Of a stretch of DNA of 64,000 nucleotides, positions 1 through 8,463 are shown one piece after another. Within the stretch, counting starts at the first letter, position 1; the number at the start of each line of letters is the position of its first letter. Location: assembly GCA_044228435.1 (NCBI GenBank), contig JBGAUW010000001.1, forward strand, positions 310,001 through 374,000, given 5' to 3'. This DNA is from Bog-950 sp044228435 (lineage in GTDB: Bacteria > Bacteroidota > Bacteroidia > Chitinophagales > LD1). Under the pieces are notes generated by a model, which saw only the letters and a program-made list of their open reading frames with translations, searched no databases and had not been told where the DNA came from. The position numbers were made by a program, and so were the translations under genes.

Positions 1-188
1 ATCATCATATTTTCGTCCACCTTCCACTTTTTGCCATTGTTTAGTTTAATGGTTTCGGTGGGTTGATGGCGGTGATTTTCTTGGTGGGATGCAGTTTCAG
101 TTTGCGTTTTTGATTTTTCGTTAGAAGCGCTACCAATAATAAACAGAAACATACTGACCGCAATGAGTGAAATTGCTATGCGTTTCAT
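1..188 (-). CDS. Secreted hypothetical protein, C-terminus cut by window edge
   Basis: A leftward frame opens at 188 and stays open to base 1, giving at least 62 residues. The first 20 or so residues are hydrophobic after a Lys-Arg start (MKRIAISLIAVSMFLFIIGS) and look like a signal peptide. A Ser/Thr/Gln/His-rich linker follows, and then a segment ending in KLNNGKKWKVDENMM. Its ATG overlaps the TGA of the upstream gene in an ATGA arrangement, so the two are probably translationally coupled and the start is well supported. I do not recognise a function. It is the last visible gene of the TetR-containing operon. Confidence 0.6.
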   Translation of the reverse strand, partial: MKRIAISLIAVSMFLFIIGSASNEKSKTQTETASHQENHRHQPTETIKLNNGKKWKVDENMM

Positions 189-574
189 AATTTCCTTTTT
201 GTGATGGTGATATAAGCAAGAGCCGCAAAGATAAGCGTTGCTATAATTCTAAAAATCATTGCACCTATTGTTTTGGTCTCATAAATTCCACCTGAGTTGA
301 TGTGAATTAAAAACCTTATAAAAGCAGCCAACATAATTACACCTGAAATGCCTAAAATTGGAGCAGTCCATTCTTTTACTGTCATAAAACCATAAGCAGC
401 AAAGAGATAAATAATACTACTGATGAAATTGGACCAGACTACAAACAACACATAATTCCCTTCTCTAGCTCTTACACCAAACAAATCAAATATCACTGAT
501 GTGCTTAAAAATAAAGTAAGCAAACCAAATCCAGTTAAGATGGTTGCTAAAATGTATGTGAGGTATTTTTTCAT
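185..574 (-). CDS. Small four-helix membrane protein
   Basis: 129 residues with four predicted transmembrane segments, at about residues 5-28, 42-62, 72-90 and 106-124. It begins MKKYLTYILATILTGFG and ends in the basic TITKRKL. No catalytic motif is visible and I cannot assign a family. It lies 2 bp downstream of the TetR gene and overlaps the next gene by 4 bp (ATGA), so it belongs to the same transcript. A role linked to whatever the TetR protein senses, such as a membrane-active compound, is inference from position only. Confidence 0.7.
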   Translation of the reverse strand: MKKYLTYILATILTGFGLLTLFLSTSVIFDLFGVRAREGNYVLFVVWSNFISSIIYLFAAYGFMTVKEWTAPILGISGVIMLAAFIRFLIHINSGGIYETKTIGAMIFRIIATLIFAALAYITITKRKL

Positions 575-576
575 GA

Positions 577-1164
577 CTACTTTACTTTAACTAATGTGAG
601 AACGGATTGTATAGTGTCCTCGCCGGCAGTAGACAAGTCGAATTCAAAATTTGCTAATCGCCATTTATACATCTGAAGCCGGAACGTTCCCATAACTATT
701 TGCATTAACTCATGGGTAGCAATCGCACTTGTAAATATTCCTTTTTGCTGCCCCTCAATTATTACAGGCATTAAGTGTTTCATTTTTACACTCATGATTT
801 TCAATATTGTTTCATTGATGCGTTGGCTTTCATCCATTAGTCCGTCAGAAAATACTGCAACTACAAAGTGGGGGTTCTTTTCAAAGAATGAAAACTGATT
901 TTGAAACAGCGTTTTGAATTTTTCTTCGGGCGATTGCTCATTAGAAATTGCATTAGTGTAGCGTTCATCCATACTCAAAGCAAGATATTCGAGTAAGGCA
1001 ATAATGATCTCTTCCTTACTTGTAAAGTGTCTATAGATGGCACTTTCAGAAAACTTCATTTCTTTAGCAAGGTTCTTAATTGTTAACCCACCTACACCCG
1101 AAGCCGTTAATATTTTACCTGCCGCTTCGACTATTTCTAATTGTCTGTCTTTTAATTTTATCAT
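577..1164 (-). CDS. TetR/AcrR family transcriptional regulator
   Basis: 195 residues, the normal TetR length. Residues about 8-55 form the DNA-binding domain, with helix-turn-helix signature residues in GGLTIKNLAKEMKFSESAIYRHF. The C-terminal two thirds is a variable helical ligand-binding and dimerisation domain. It lies within a leftward operon, 4 bp after the 245-residue gene and 2 bp before the small membrane protein. A palindrome at 2346-2365 in the operon promoter is a fitting operator, which suggests autoregulation. The ligand is unknown. The family call is firm; the regulatory circuit is inferred. Confidence 0.92.
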   Translation of the reverse strand: MIKLKDRQLEIVEAAGKILTASGVGGLTIKNLAKEMKFSESAIYRHFTSKEEIIIALLEYLALSMDERYTNAISNEQSPEEKFKTLFQNQFSFFEKNPHFVVAVFSDGLMDESQRINETILKIMSVKMKHLMPVIIEGQQKGIFTSAIATHELMQIVMGTFRLQMYKWRLANFEFDLSTAGEDTIQSVLTLVKVK

Positions 1165-1168
1165 AGTC

Positions 1169-1906
1169 TTACAAATCTTCTTTTTCGCCTTCTAACCAAC
1201 GTTGCATCATCACTCTTTCTGCCGGAGTTTGCTTAAAAGGGACAGCACCAGCTAATAAATTCAGAAACCTATCCCAAAGATTATCCTTAGCATTTGCTTC
1301 TTTTTCTATTGCATCCATTGCCGCTAAATACTCCCTCTCATATTTAACTGCATCCAAAAGTGAAATACTCCTCGGAATATTTTTTACGATACTCTTTGTT
1401 AAAGCATCCTGTTCTTCTTTATTAAAATGTTCCATCATTTTCAACTGTATAAATGATGAATTGCTTACCCCCTTAATAATGTAGAGGTTTGATTTAATAA
1501 TGTACCAGATGTTCAACCAATCATTATAATTACCATTACTAAAGTAACTCTCATTAAAATTTTCCATGGATAAAAATACCTCTTCGACAGAAGTTAATGA
1601 GCTTTGAAGAGAATCCCAGTGTATGGACATAATATCATTGTTTTCCCCCTTTAGTACAGAAGATACCTGGTTTAATATTTTTTCAACTTCACCTATTTTA
1701 GATTTGAGAAGCAAGTTTTTATTGTTATACGTTTCTTTTGCCAACTCGGAGCCATACGTTTCAATATATTTTGTTGCTGCTTCCAAAGTTGACAACACTC
1801 TCTTTTTTACATTGGTTAACTCGAGCCAGTTCTCTGAAATTGAATCAACTAAATGCCTAAGTTTAATTGCATTCCTCAATTTTGGATTTATTTCTTGGTT
1901 TGTCAT
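1169..1906 (-). CDS. Hypothetical cytoplasmic helical protein (245 aa)
   Basis: 245 residues, mostly helical and hydrophilic, with no signal peptide and no clear membrane segment. The C-terminal region (residues about 205-245: NLWDRFLNLLAGAVPFKQ, then a Met/Arg/Trp-rich end) is the most distinctive part. I do not recognise a family. It sits second in the operon, 10 bp after the 136-residue membrane protein and 4 bp before the TetR gene. Tight packing argues that it is a real gene co-expressed with them. Confidence 0.6.
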   Translation of the reverse strand: MTNQEINPKLRNAIKLRHLVDSISENWLELTNVKKRVLSTLEAATKYIETYGSELAKETYNNKNLLLKSKIGEVEKILNQVSSVLKGENNDIMSIHWDSLQSSLTSVEEVFLSMENFNESYFSNGNYNDWLNIWYIIKSNLYIIKGVSNSSFIQLKMMEHFNKEEQDALTKSIVKNIPRSISLLDAVKYEREYLAAMDAIEKEANAKDNLWDRFLNLLAGAVPFKQTPAERVMMQRWLEGEKEDL

Positions 1907-1916
1907 GACTATATAT

Positions 1917-2327
1917 TTATTGATTAATTATTTTCATTCTGAAGAAAGCAACACCTAACCAAATTACAGAAGTAGTCATTGCAATGGCGCCTATTAGTAC
2001 TAAGGCAGGAGGTAATCCAAAATATACCTCGGTTAAAATACCGATTGGCATTAACAAGCCAGCAAGCGCTAACCACGAAATAGTTTTCACGTTTTGGAGC
2101 TTATCATTGAAATGAATCAGCAGATAGCCAATGAGAATATTTAGAAATGCAAACAGGTTGCCATGAACGTGAGCCAGTCTGGTTTCAAAATGTTTCCCTA
2201 TACTGTAAGAGTTTGCCCATTCTTCCTTACCGGGAGCGAAATCGCGCAAGTAAATCAAAAGAAAACCGTAAGCCATGAAAAGCCCCATTATCAGGAAGCC
2301 TATTGCTATGTTGTTTTTGCCATTCAT
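1917..2327 (-). CDS. Four-helix membrane protein with conserved-looking His motif
   Basis: 136 residues with four transmembrane helices. Helix 2 begins with the motif RLAHVHGNLFAFLNILIG. A His pair at the start of a helix in a four-helix protein recalls small heme- or substrate-binding membrane proteins (NorB/StyC-like folds), but this resemblance is weak and I do not assign a function. It is the first gene of the leftward TetR operon. The start codon lies 19-38 bp downstream of the operator palindrome, so this gene should respond most directly to the regulator. Confidence 0.65.
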   Translation of the reverse strand: MNGKNNIAIGFLIMGLFMAYGFLLIYLRDFAPGKEEWANSYSIGKHFETRLAHVHGNLFAFLNILIGYLLIHFNDKLQNVKTISWLALAGLLMPIGILTEVYFGLPPALVLIGAIAMTTSVIWLGVAFFRMKIINQ

Positions 2328-2345
2328 TTTGTTTGTAATTTAACT

Positions 2346-2365
2346 GTAAGTGAACGTTCACTCAC
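2346..2365. promoter_or_regulatory. Palindromic operator, probably for the TetR regulator
   Basis: The core AGTGAACGTTCACT at 2349-2362 is a perfect 14-bp palindrome. With flanking bases it extends to 20 bp (2346-2365) with a single mismatched pair (2348/2363). Size and symmetry are typical of TetR operators. It lies between the TAnnTTTG promoter core at 2365-2372 and the first gene of the operon, where binding would block transcription. Confidence 0.7.
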
Positions 2366-2372
2366 AAAAATA
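2365..2372 (-). promoter_or_regulatory. Bacteroidota -7 promoter element of the TetR operon
   Basis: Read on the minus strand this is TATTTTTG, matching the Bacteroidota consensus TAnnTTTG. It directly abuts the operator palindrome, placing the transcription start inside the operator and about 30 bp upstream of the first start codon at 2327. Confidence 0.55.
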
Positions 2373-2424
2373 ACAGATTTAATTTAAACCTGCAAGCTCT
2401 TTTAGATAAATCAGGAATTCATGA

Positions 2425-2634
2425 CACAGATCATATATTAGCATAGAACGGCACCTTATAAACGCTCGCGCCCACTATAAAGCTGCACTTGAAGAACTGC
2501 ACTGCCATACTGGGCGCAACGTAGATAAGGACCTTAGCATGCGCGTTGCAGGGTGCATGTTCATTTACAAGAACGAGAACATACTGATAACCGACAGCAT
2601 CGGATTGGAAAATGAATGTAATCACCCTAATTAA
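2425..2634 (+). other. Open frame without start codon; possible gene fragment
   Basis: A rightward frame of 69 codons runs from just after a TGA (2422-2424) to a TAA at 2632-2634, in the gap between the TetR promoter and nosY. The translation looks protein-like (for example ARAHYKAALEELHCHTGRNV and FIYKNENILITDSIG) but has no early ATG. An inverted repeat CCCTAAT/ATTAGGG (2625-2631 and 2642-2648) spans its end. It may be the 3' end of a decayed gene, or chance. I do not recognise the family. Confidence 0.25.
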
Positions 2635-2670
2635 TACCTGTATTAGGGATATCATATAAAACGAGGCAGG

Positions 2671-3438
2671 CTATATGTTTTTCTTCTTGAAAACCCTTAC
2701 AGAAGCTATTAGTGGAAGAATTATCCATACAAGCATGAGCAGCACGGTATAGATAAAGCCAAAACTGCTTCCGAAAAATTGCTTATAAACCGCACCGGTA
2801 AAACCCATCAGGGCGCTTATATCCATTTTCATAAGCACCATTATGCGGGCCATGTCAATAGGGTTTAGAGACGCCAGGCCGATAACAGCATTATCTAAGG
2901 GATAATCCTGAAACGAAAAAAGAATACCCAGTACTATAGCATCGTAAATAATAGCAAAATATAGCCACAGTAATAGCGACATGCCAATACCTTTTGCTTT
3001 ATCGCGCATAGCTACGGAGGCCAAAAAGGCGATAGAGATAAACGAAAGGGAAAGAGCTACACCAGACAGTATTAGCACAAAGCCCGTTGAGGTAGGTGAA
3101 TAGATAATAACCGGAATGCCTATGCCTATTAAAAATGCTACTGTCATAGATCCTGCTACCCCCCAAAACTCGCCCAACAATATACTAGTGCGGCTGAGCG
3201 GTTGAGCAACCAGTAGCTCGATAAATTCATAAGCATTGTAAAAGTAGGTAGTGGTAAACACAACACTTATAAGCGGAACAATAATAAGTATAATGCTAAG
3301 CAGGCTTGCAAGGCTTTTGGAGTTGTCCGTTTCCAGCGAAAACAACATGAAGGAAACTGCCAATAAAAATAGCGTGTAAGCCAGTATTACCTTAGTTCGT
3401 AGAATATCGTAAATAACGTATTTGCTTATTTTAAACAT
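2671..3438 (-). CDS. nosY: NosY, ABC-2 permease for N2O reductase maturation
   Basis: 255 residues with six membrane segments, typical of the NosY permease. Together with NosF (ATPase) and periplasmic NosD it forms the NosDFY transporter needed to build the copper-sulfide CuZ centre of NosZ. The gene overlaps nosF by 8 bp. Around residues 60-90 the segment after VVFTTTYFYNAYEF leads into LLVAQPLSRTSILLGEF, which resembles the coupling-helix region of ABC-2 permeases. It is the last gene of the nos operon, and no clear terminator with a U tract is visible just downstream. Confidence 0.9.
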   Translation of the reverse strand: MFKISKYVIYDILRTKVILAYTLFLLAVSFMLFSLETDNSKSLASLLSIILIIVPLISVVFTTTYFYNAYEFIELLVAQPLSRTSILLGEFWGVAGSMTVAFLIGIGIPVIIYSPTSTGFVLILSGVALSLSFISIAFLASVAMRDKAKGIGMSLLLWLYFAIIYDAIVLGILFSFQDYPLDNAVIGLASLNPIDMARIMVLMKMDISALMGFTGAVYKQFFGSSFGFIYTVLLMLVWIILPLIASVRVFKKKNI

Positions 3439-4144
3439 TAGCTATATCCCTGGTTATTTTCGCAATTGCCTTTCCCAATTTCTCTTCGCCGGTTTCCGAT
3501 TTCAAATCTCTAATCGTTTTGTAAAATCCAATTGTCCCCTCCTGCAAATACATTACCTTATCTGCTATCTCTTCAACTTCGCTCATTATATGCGATGTAA
3601 CTATTACAGATTTCCCTTCGGCCTTGGCCTTCAATATTTTGGCTTTCAAAATTTCAGAAGCTACCGGGTCGAGCCCGGCAGTGGGTTCGTCTAATATCAG
3701 CACTTTGGGATTAAACAGAAACGCAAGGGCAGCACTCACCTTTTGGGTAGTTCCTCCAGAGAGGGTTCGCATTTGCTTCCCCAGCATACCAGTAAGCTTA
3801 AATTCATTAAATAATTCCTCATCCCAGGCAGAAGGCGTACTGCGTAAATCCTTCATCATGTCAAACAACTGCCCCATTTTCATATTCTCAGGATACCGCC
3901 CTATTTGTGGCATATACCCTATGTGATTACGGTAAGAAAAATCGTTGCCTATATCTTTATTGTCAAAATAAATCTTCCCCTTATCGGGTACCACCATACC
4001 AAGTATGCTTTTTATAAGCGTAGTTTTACCCGAGCCATTGGGGCCAATTACGCTGACAACTTCACCACCAGAAAAGGATGTGCTTACCCCCTTCAGTACA
4101 TGAAGCTTGCCAAAATGCTTTTCGAGATTTTCTGTTCTAATCAT
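3431..4144 (-). CDS. nosF: NosF, ABC transporter ATPase for N2O reductase maturation
   Basis: 237 residues. The Walker A motif GPNGSGKTT is at about residues 34-42. The ABC signature LSGGTTQKVSAAL and Walker B VLILDEPTAGLDP lie at about 128-160, and the switch His is in VIVTSHIMSEVEEIAD. It powers the NosY permease on the cytoplasmic face. It overlaps nosY and nosD by 8 bp each, so the three are translationally coupled, as in other clade II nos clusters. Confidence 0.95.
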   Translation of the reverse strand: MIRTENLEKHFGKLHVLKGVSTSFSGGEVVSVIGPNGSGKTTLIKSILGMVVPDKGKIYFDNKDIGNDFSYRNHIGYMPQIGRYPENMKMGQLFDMMKDLRSTPSAWDEELFNEFKLTGMLGKQMRTLSGGTTQKVSAALAFLFNPKVLILDEPTAGLDPVASEILKAKILKAKAEGKSVIVTSHIMSEVEEIADKVMYLQEGTIGFYKTIRDLKSETGEEKLGKAIAKITRDIANV

Positions 4145-5384
4145 TTGAAGAAAATTGTTTCATCAGTGGCAGGTCGTCTACAAAAGTCTGGGGAACAATA
4201 CTCGGTATATTTTTCTCAGCCCGGTTCAACAAATCAACAGTAAAACTGTGCATAAGCATTACCGCATAAGGCATGCGCTCAACCAAAACTGAATATAAAC
4301 TTACCGGGTGATAAGGAATATCTCCAACTGCATCGCGGTTTAAATCATAGCCTTCGTATTTATCCCAATAGTTGTTGTTGAAAAGGTTTTCCTGCAATTG
4401 GCCATTAGTAGCGGCATCGAAGGTATTGCCCAAAAAATTATTGTGTACAAAAGTATCGAGGCGGCAGTTGGACATTACTTTTAAGGCATATCCATTTTTA
4501 CGGAAACTATTTTGCTCAAAACGCATATTGGTTCCGCCTTCTAACGTAATACCTATTGTATTGCTCTCGAAAACATTTCCCTTTACAATTCCGTTACTCA
4601 TATCTTTTAGCAAAAGGCCAAAGGAGGCATCTCCCCAGTTGTTTTCAAATTTATTGTTAAACATGTTTACACCCTTGCTGTACATTACCGCCACACCCGA
4701 CCCATTATTGGTAAATGTGTTTTTTTCATAAACATCATTGTCGGAAAACATAAAATGTAAACCATAGCGCACATTCCCTGTGCTCTTGTTCTGACTTATA
4801 CTGGAATGGGTTACAAACTCAAAATATATTCCATCGCGGTGGCCCTTGATAGTATTGCCAATAATTATCATACTGTCGCTTTTCCAACAGTGTATGCCAT
4901 TTCCAATTTGCATTTCCCGCACTCCATAAGCTGTAATACGGTTGTTTTGAATAGTGCAGTTCTTGCCAAATTGTGTGTATATACCAAAAAAGGTATCGTC
5001 GAGTATGTTGTTTGTGATGGTAACATTTTGCGCATCATAAATTTTTATACCCGCTAAATCATCCAGGTCTGAATGGCCGCAGTACTGAATTTTAAAACCC
5101 TCTACAATTACATTGTTACTTTTTATAGATAGAATCTCGTATTTATTTTCGCCATCTAGAACCGGGTAGCCAACACCTTGCAACAGAATAGCCTTACTTA
5201 CTACAATATTTTTTTCGCGATATAGCCCTGCTTCAACTAATACGGTATCACCGTTCCTTGCAATTAACAATGCCTGGTGAATTGTTTTGCATTTATGTGG
5301 AGGGCCTACTTTAACCACGGCTGCCTGTAACAGATACGGCATTAAACCCCAAAACAGGTAACAAAAGATAAATAGCCACTTCAT
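4137..5384 (-). CDS. nosD: NosD, periplasmic beta-helix maturation protein
   Basis: 415 residues. A signal peptide (about residues 1-21, MKWLFIFCYLFWGLMPYLLQ) is followed by a right-handed parallel beta-helix. This shows as repeated N-rich coils with residues such as NVTITNNILDDTFFGIYTQF and NNRITAYGVREMQIGNGIHC, as in CASH/NosD proteins. It acts in the periplasm with NosFY, supplying sulfur or copper components to apo-NosZ. It lies 3 bp after the nosL fusion gene and overlaps nosF, within the nos operon. Confidence 0.93.
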   Translation of the reverse strand: MKWLFIFCYLFWGLMPYLLQAAVVKVGPPHKCKTIHQALLIARNGDTVLVEAGLYREKNIVVSKAILLQGVGYPVLDGENKYEILSIKSNNVIVEGFKIQYCGHSDLDDLAGIKIYDAQNVTITNNILDDTFFGIYTQFGKNCTIQNNRITAYGVREMQIGNGIHCWKSDSMIIIGNTIKGHRDGIYFEFVTHSSISQNKSTGNVRYGLHFMFSDNDVYEKNTFTNNGSGVAVMYSKGVNMFNNKFENNWGDASFGLLLKDMSNGIVKGNVFESNTIGITLEGGTNMRFEQNSFRKNGYALKVMSNCRLDTFVHNNFLGNTFDAATNGQLQENLFNNNYWDKYEGYDLNRDAVGDIPYHPVSLYSVLVERMPYAVMLMHSFTVDLLNRAEKNIPSIVPQTFVDDLPLMKQFSSND

Positions 5385-5387
5385 GAA

Positions 5388-6395
5388 TTACTTAATTAAT
5401 TCTCTCCACTCAATTTTTTCACCGCCATATTTGGCAATAGCCTGCTGTAAATCCTGAGCGGATGAAAATGCAGTTACATTGCCATTCATGGGGGTTTTTA
5501 AATCGTTGCTTTTAAGTAGCACGCATTCATTTGCTTTAAGCAAATGATGGCTACCGCCAAAATCAGTTAAATAAAAATCAGGTTCTTTTAAGGTTTGATT
5601 TTCTGCTTCTATAAAATCGAGCATGCATTTTAAATCGTCAAATTTATAGACCTTACCTTTGTCGGTAACTATCTCGGCACCAAACCGGTTATCTGCAACT
5701 GTCATTTTGCAGAAACTGCAATTGTCGCGGCCTACTTTTATAGGGTCAGGGTTGTTACTACAAGAAACAAAACCCAACGTTGCAAATAACATCAACACAA
5801 CCATGTTCAGTTTAGCCTTCCTGATTAATACCACTTGGGTAATGCTTGCGGCTACAAGTATTACCCCTACACTGAAAAATATCCAGCCACCAGAGGCGGG
5901 TATAGAAAACGCGCCAAAGTTAAGCAGCTGTTTATAGCCCAGCAGAGGAGGCTGATAACTCATCCCCGGAACCTGAATAGCCGCGTTAGGGTCAAGGTTA
6001 TGGCCATAGTCATACTCCCATCGCCAAAAATCGGCTATTGATAGAAAAGCAAATGTCATGAATAAGCCGGTCAAAATGTACAGTAAAACCCTACGGTTAA
6101 AAAAGCCAACAACTATGCAACCGAGGGCAAAAAAGCCAATAAGATAAGGCAGTATGGTAAACTCGATAAATTCTTCGGCATGTAATGTTTTCATCCCTAT
6201 ATAGTGATTCAACCCGTTCACTATCTCTACATCTCCGCCTAATTTATGCGGATATATTTTCAGCACTAAACCCTCAGGGTATTGGGGGGCGTCCAGTTCT
6301 ATCCTCCACAGCGGAAGCACAAGTGTTATTAGCAACAATGCCCCGCATGTAAAAACGGCAATTCTAACCCATCTATTCATGGCGCTGTTATTCAT
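5388..6395 (-). CDS. nosL: Fusion of a nos-linked membrane protein with NosL copper chaperone
   Basis: 335 residues in two parts. Residues 1-196 form a membrane protein with four segments, at about 12-30, 78-98, 103-123 and 170-191. Residues 198-335 are a complete NosL: a lipoprotein-type leader (MVVLMLFATLGFVSC, Cys212), then the copper-binding CxxCxM motif NCSFCKM (Cys226, Cys229, Met231). NosL delivers Cu(I) to NosZ on the periplasmic side. An in-frame ATG for residue 198 lies at 5802-5804, where an independent nosL start would be expected, so either a stop codon was lost between two genes or both forms are made. The membrane part is a partner I know only from its position in nos clusters. 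Confidence 0.85.
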   Translation of the reverse strand: MNNSAMNRWVRIAVFTCGALLLITLVLPLWRIELDAPQYPEGLVLKIYPHKLGGDVEIVNGLNHYIGMKTLHAEEFIEFTILPYLIGFFALGCIVVGFFNRRVLLYILTGLFMTFAFLSIADFWRWEYDYGHNLDPNAAIQVPGMSYQPPLLGYKQLLNFGAFSIPASGGWIFFSVGVILVAASITQVVLIRKAKLNMVVLMLFATLGFVSCSNNPDPIKVGRDNCSFCKMTVADNRFGAEIVTDKGKVYKFDDLKCMLDFIEAENQTLKEPDFYLTDFGGSHHLLKANECVLLKSNDLKTPMNGNVTAFSSAQDLQQAIAKYGGEKIEWRELIK

Positions 6396-6466
6396 AACAT
6401 ATGTTTAATCAGAAAATAGGGATGGAGATGTTTCCATCCCCATCCTTTGTCAACTTACTAACGTGG

Positions 6467-8437
6467 TTACTCTATTGGAGCAACCGTTTTGCCAGTGCTA
6501 AAAGTAAGTGGGGTACTTGAGCCTGCTGGTGATACGCGGATATAACCCGACATCTCCTGGTGCAGGGCACTGCAAAAATCTGTGCAATACATTGGGAAGA
6601 TTCCTACTCTGTCTGCAATCCATTTAAGCGTTTGGGTTTCGCCGGGCATAATCAGCAACTCTGCGTTATTAGCACCTTTTATTCCAAATCCGTGTGGCAC
6701 GTCCCAATCCTGCTCCAGGTTAGTAACATGAAAGTAAACCTCGTCACCCACTTTAATCCCCTCTATATTATCGGGCACAAAGTGCGAGCGTACCGCAGTA
6801 GCATATACATGCACCTTGTTTCCTTCGCGCACTACTTTTGCTTCTTTCTCTCCATTGGTTTTATATGGATGCTTATTGTCTTCTATCTTATAGAACTTCA
6901 CTGAATTCTTAGATATCAGATCAGCCGGTAGGGCCTGTGCATAGTGCGGTTCGCCAATCGTAGGATAGTCAAGAATCAATTGCATTTTGTCGCCGCTTAT
7001 ATCAAACAACTGAGCACTCTGCGTAAGTTCGGGGCCGGTGGGCAGGTACCGATCCTTTGTAATTTTGTTATAGGCTATAACATATTTACCAAAAGGTTTT
7101 CTGCTATCGCCACCGGGAACACATAAGTGACCAATAGAATAATAGGTTGGTACGCGGTCCAGCACTTTCAAATCCTTAATATTCCACTTCACTATTTCAG
7201 ACGAAACAAAGAAAGATGTATAGGCATTTCCCTTACCATCAAACTCAGTATGCAATGGCCCCAGGCCTGGTTTTTTAACCTCGCCGTACAAGGCTGCATC
7301 ATACTTAATTACCGGGATACCTTCATAATCTCCTTCAAAATTCTTGTCAGCAATTGCTTTTACCATTTTTGTAAATGAGAACACAGGAATTAAAGCCGCT
7401 AATTTTCCGCTTGCAACAATGTATTCGCCGGTAGGGTCAACATCGCAACCGTGGGGCGATTTAGGGCAAGGTATTACATATACCATTCCTTCCAGTTCTT
7501 TAGAATCTAAAACGGTGACATCAGTTTCTATTTGCGATGTGGCCATAAAGGTCTTTTCATCAAATTTGTTGTGAGCATACTTTACCTTCTGCTTTTGACC
7601 TTTACCTTGCTTTAAATACTCCTCTGCTTTTTTCCAGTTTACTGCTACTACAAAATCCTTATCGCGCTGAGACGCGTTTACTTCCAGCAATGAATTTGCC
7701 TGCTCGGAATTGTAGCAGCTAAAAAAGAACCATCCGTGGCTTGGCCCCTTACCTGCATGGCTTAAGTCAAAGTTCATACCGGGCATTAAAATCTGGAAGG
7801 CCAGCTTCATGTTGCCATCTTTGGGGTCTACACTTATAAAACTAACGGTACCCTTAAAGTTCTTTTTATACGTACTAATAGGAACATCGCCGTTGGAGTT
7901 ATCCATTGGGACACTAAAACGGGTCCCGGCTATAACATACTCGGTGCCTTGTGTAATAAACGGCGAAGAGTGATTACCAGCACTATTTGGTATTTCTATT
8001 ATCTCGGCTGTATGAAAAGTTTTAAGATCTATACGCGCAATACGTGGAGTATTATTTCCATTGGCAAACACCCAGCGTCCGTCTACTTCGCCATCGGTTT
8101 GCGAAAGTTGCACGTGGTGCAAATCATCCCAGGGTACCATGCCGTGTGATGTATTGAGCATAGGCTTGCTGTTCTCATTATAGCCATATCCTTTTTCAGG
8201 GTCTTGTGAAAAAACCGGGATTACGCGAAACAACCTGCCTGATGGCAAGCCGTACACGCTAAGCTGTCCGCTAAAGCCTCCCGATACAAAATTATAAAAT
8301 TCGTCATACTTACCGGGCGCCACGTAGGTCTTTTCGGCAGCATTGTTGCTTACGGCACTTCCGGTGCTTGGTGGTTTACACGAAAAAACTCCGGTAAGTA
8401 GTATAAAGACAACTGGTATTAAAAATTTATTTTTCAT
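6467..8437 (-). CDS. nosZ: Nitrous oxide reductase NosZ, clade II (Sec/lipoprotein type)
   Basis: 656 residues. It reduces N2O to N2 in the periplasm. The leader MKNKFLIPVVFILLTGVFSC is a Sec lipoprotein signal with Cys20, not the twin-arginine leader of clade I. A beta-propeller carries CuZ ligand motifs such as DDLHHVQLS, PKSPHGCDVDP, GLGPLHTEFDG, IGHLCVPGG and GEPHYAQ. The C-terminal cupredoxin domain holds the CuA site: His582 in VPHGFG, then CTDFCSALHQEM with Cys618, Cys622, His626 and Met629. All key residues seem present. It follows the cytochrome c gene by 26 bp and precedes the NosL fusion. Confidence 0.97.
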   Translation of the reverse strand: MKNKFLIPVVFILLTGVFSCKPPSTGSAVSNNAAEKTYVAPGKYDEFYNFVSGGFSGQLSVYGLPSGRLFRVIPVFSQDPEKGYGYNENSKPMLNTSHGMVPWDDLHHVQLSQTDGEVDGRWVFANGNNTPRIARIDLKTFHTAEIIEIPNSAGNHSSPFITQGTEYVIAGTRFSVPMDNSNGDVPISTYKKNFKGTVSFISVDPKDGNMKLAFQILMPGMNFDLSHAGKGPSHGWFFFSCYNSEQANSLLEVNASQRDKDFVVAVNWKKAEEYLKQGKGQKQKVKYAHNKFDEKTFMATSQIETDVTVLDSKELEGMVYVIPCPKSPHGCDVDPTGEYIVASGKLAALIPVFSFTKMVKAIADKNFEGDYEGIPVIKYDAALYGEVKKPGLGPLHTEFDGKGNAYTSFFVSSEIVKWNIKDLKVLDRVPTYYSIGHLCVPGGDSRKPFGKYVIAYNKITKDRYLPTGPELTQSAQLFDISGDKMQLILDYPTIGEPHYAQALPADLISKNSVKFYKIEDNKHPYKTNGEKEAKVVREGNKVHVYATAVRSHFVPDNIEGIKVGDEVYFHVTNLEQDWDVPHGFGIKGANNAELLIMPGETQTLKWIADRVGIFPMYCTDFCSALHQEMSGYIRVSPAGSSTPLTFSTGKTVAPIE

Positions 8438-8463
8438 ATATGTAGGTTGTGGTTAGTTACAAT

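Noticed and set aside
2431..2655. Leftward 74-codon frame between nosY and the TetR promoter
   Set aside because: It has no family resemblance and lies antisense to a more protein-like frame.
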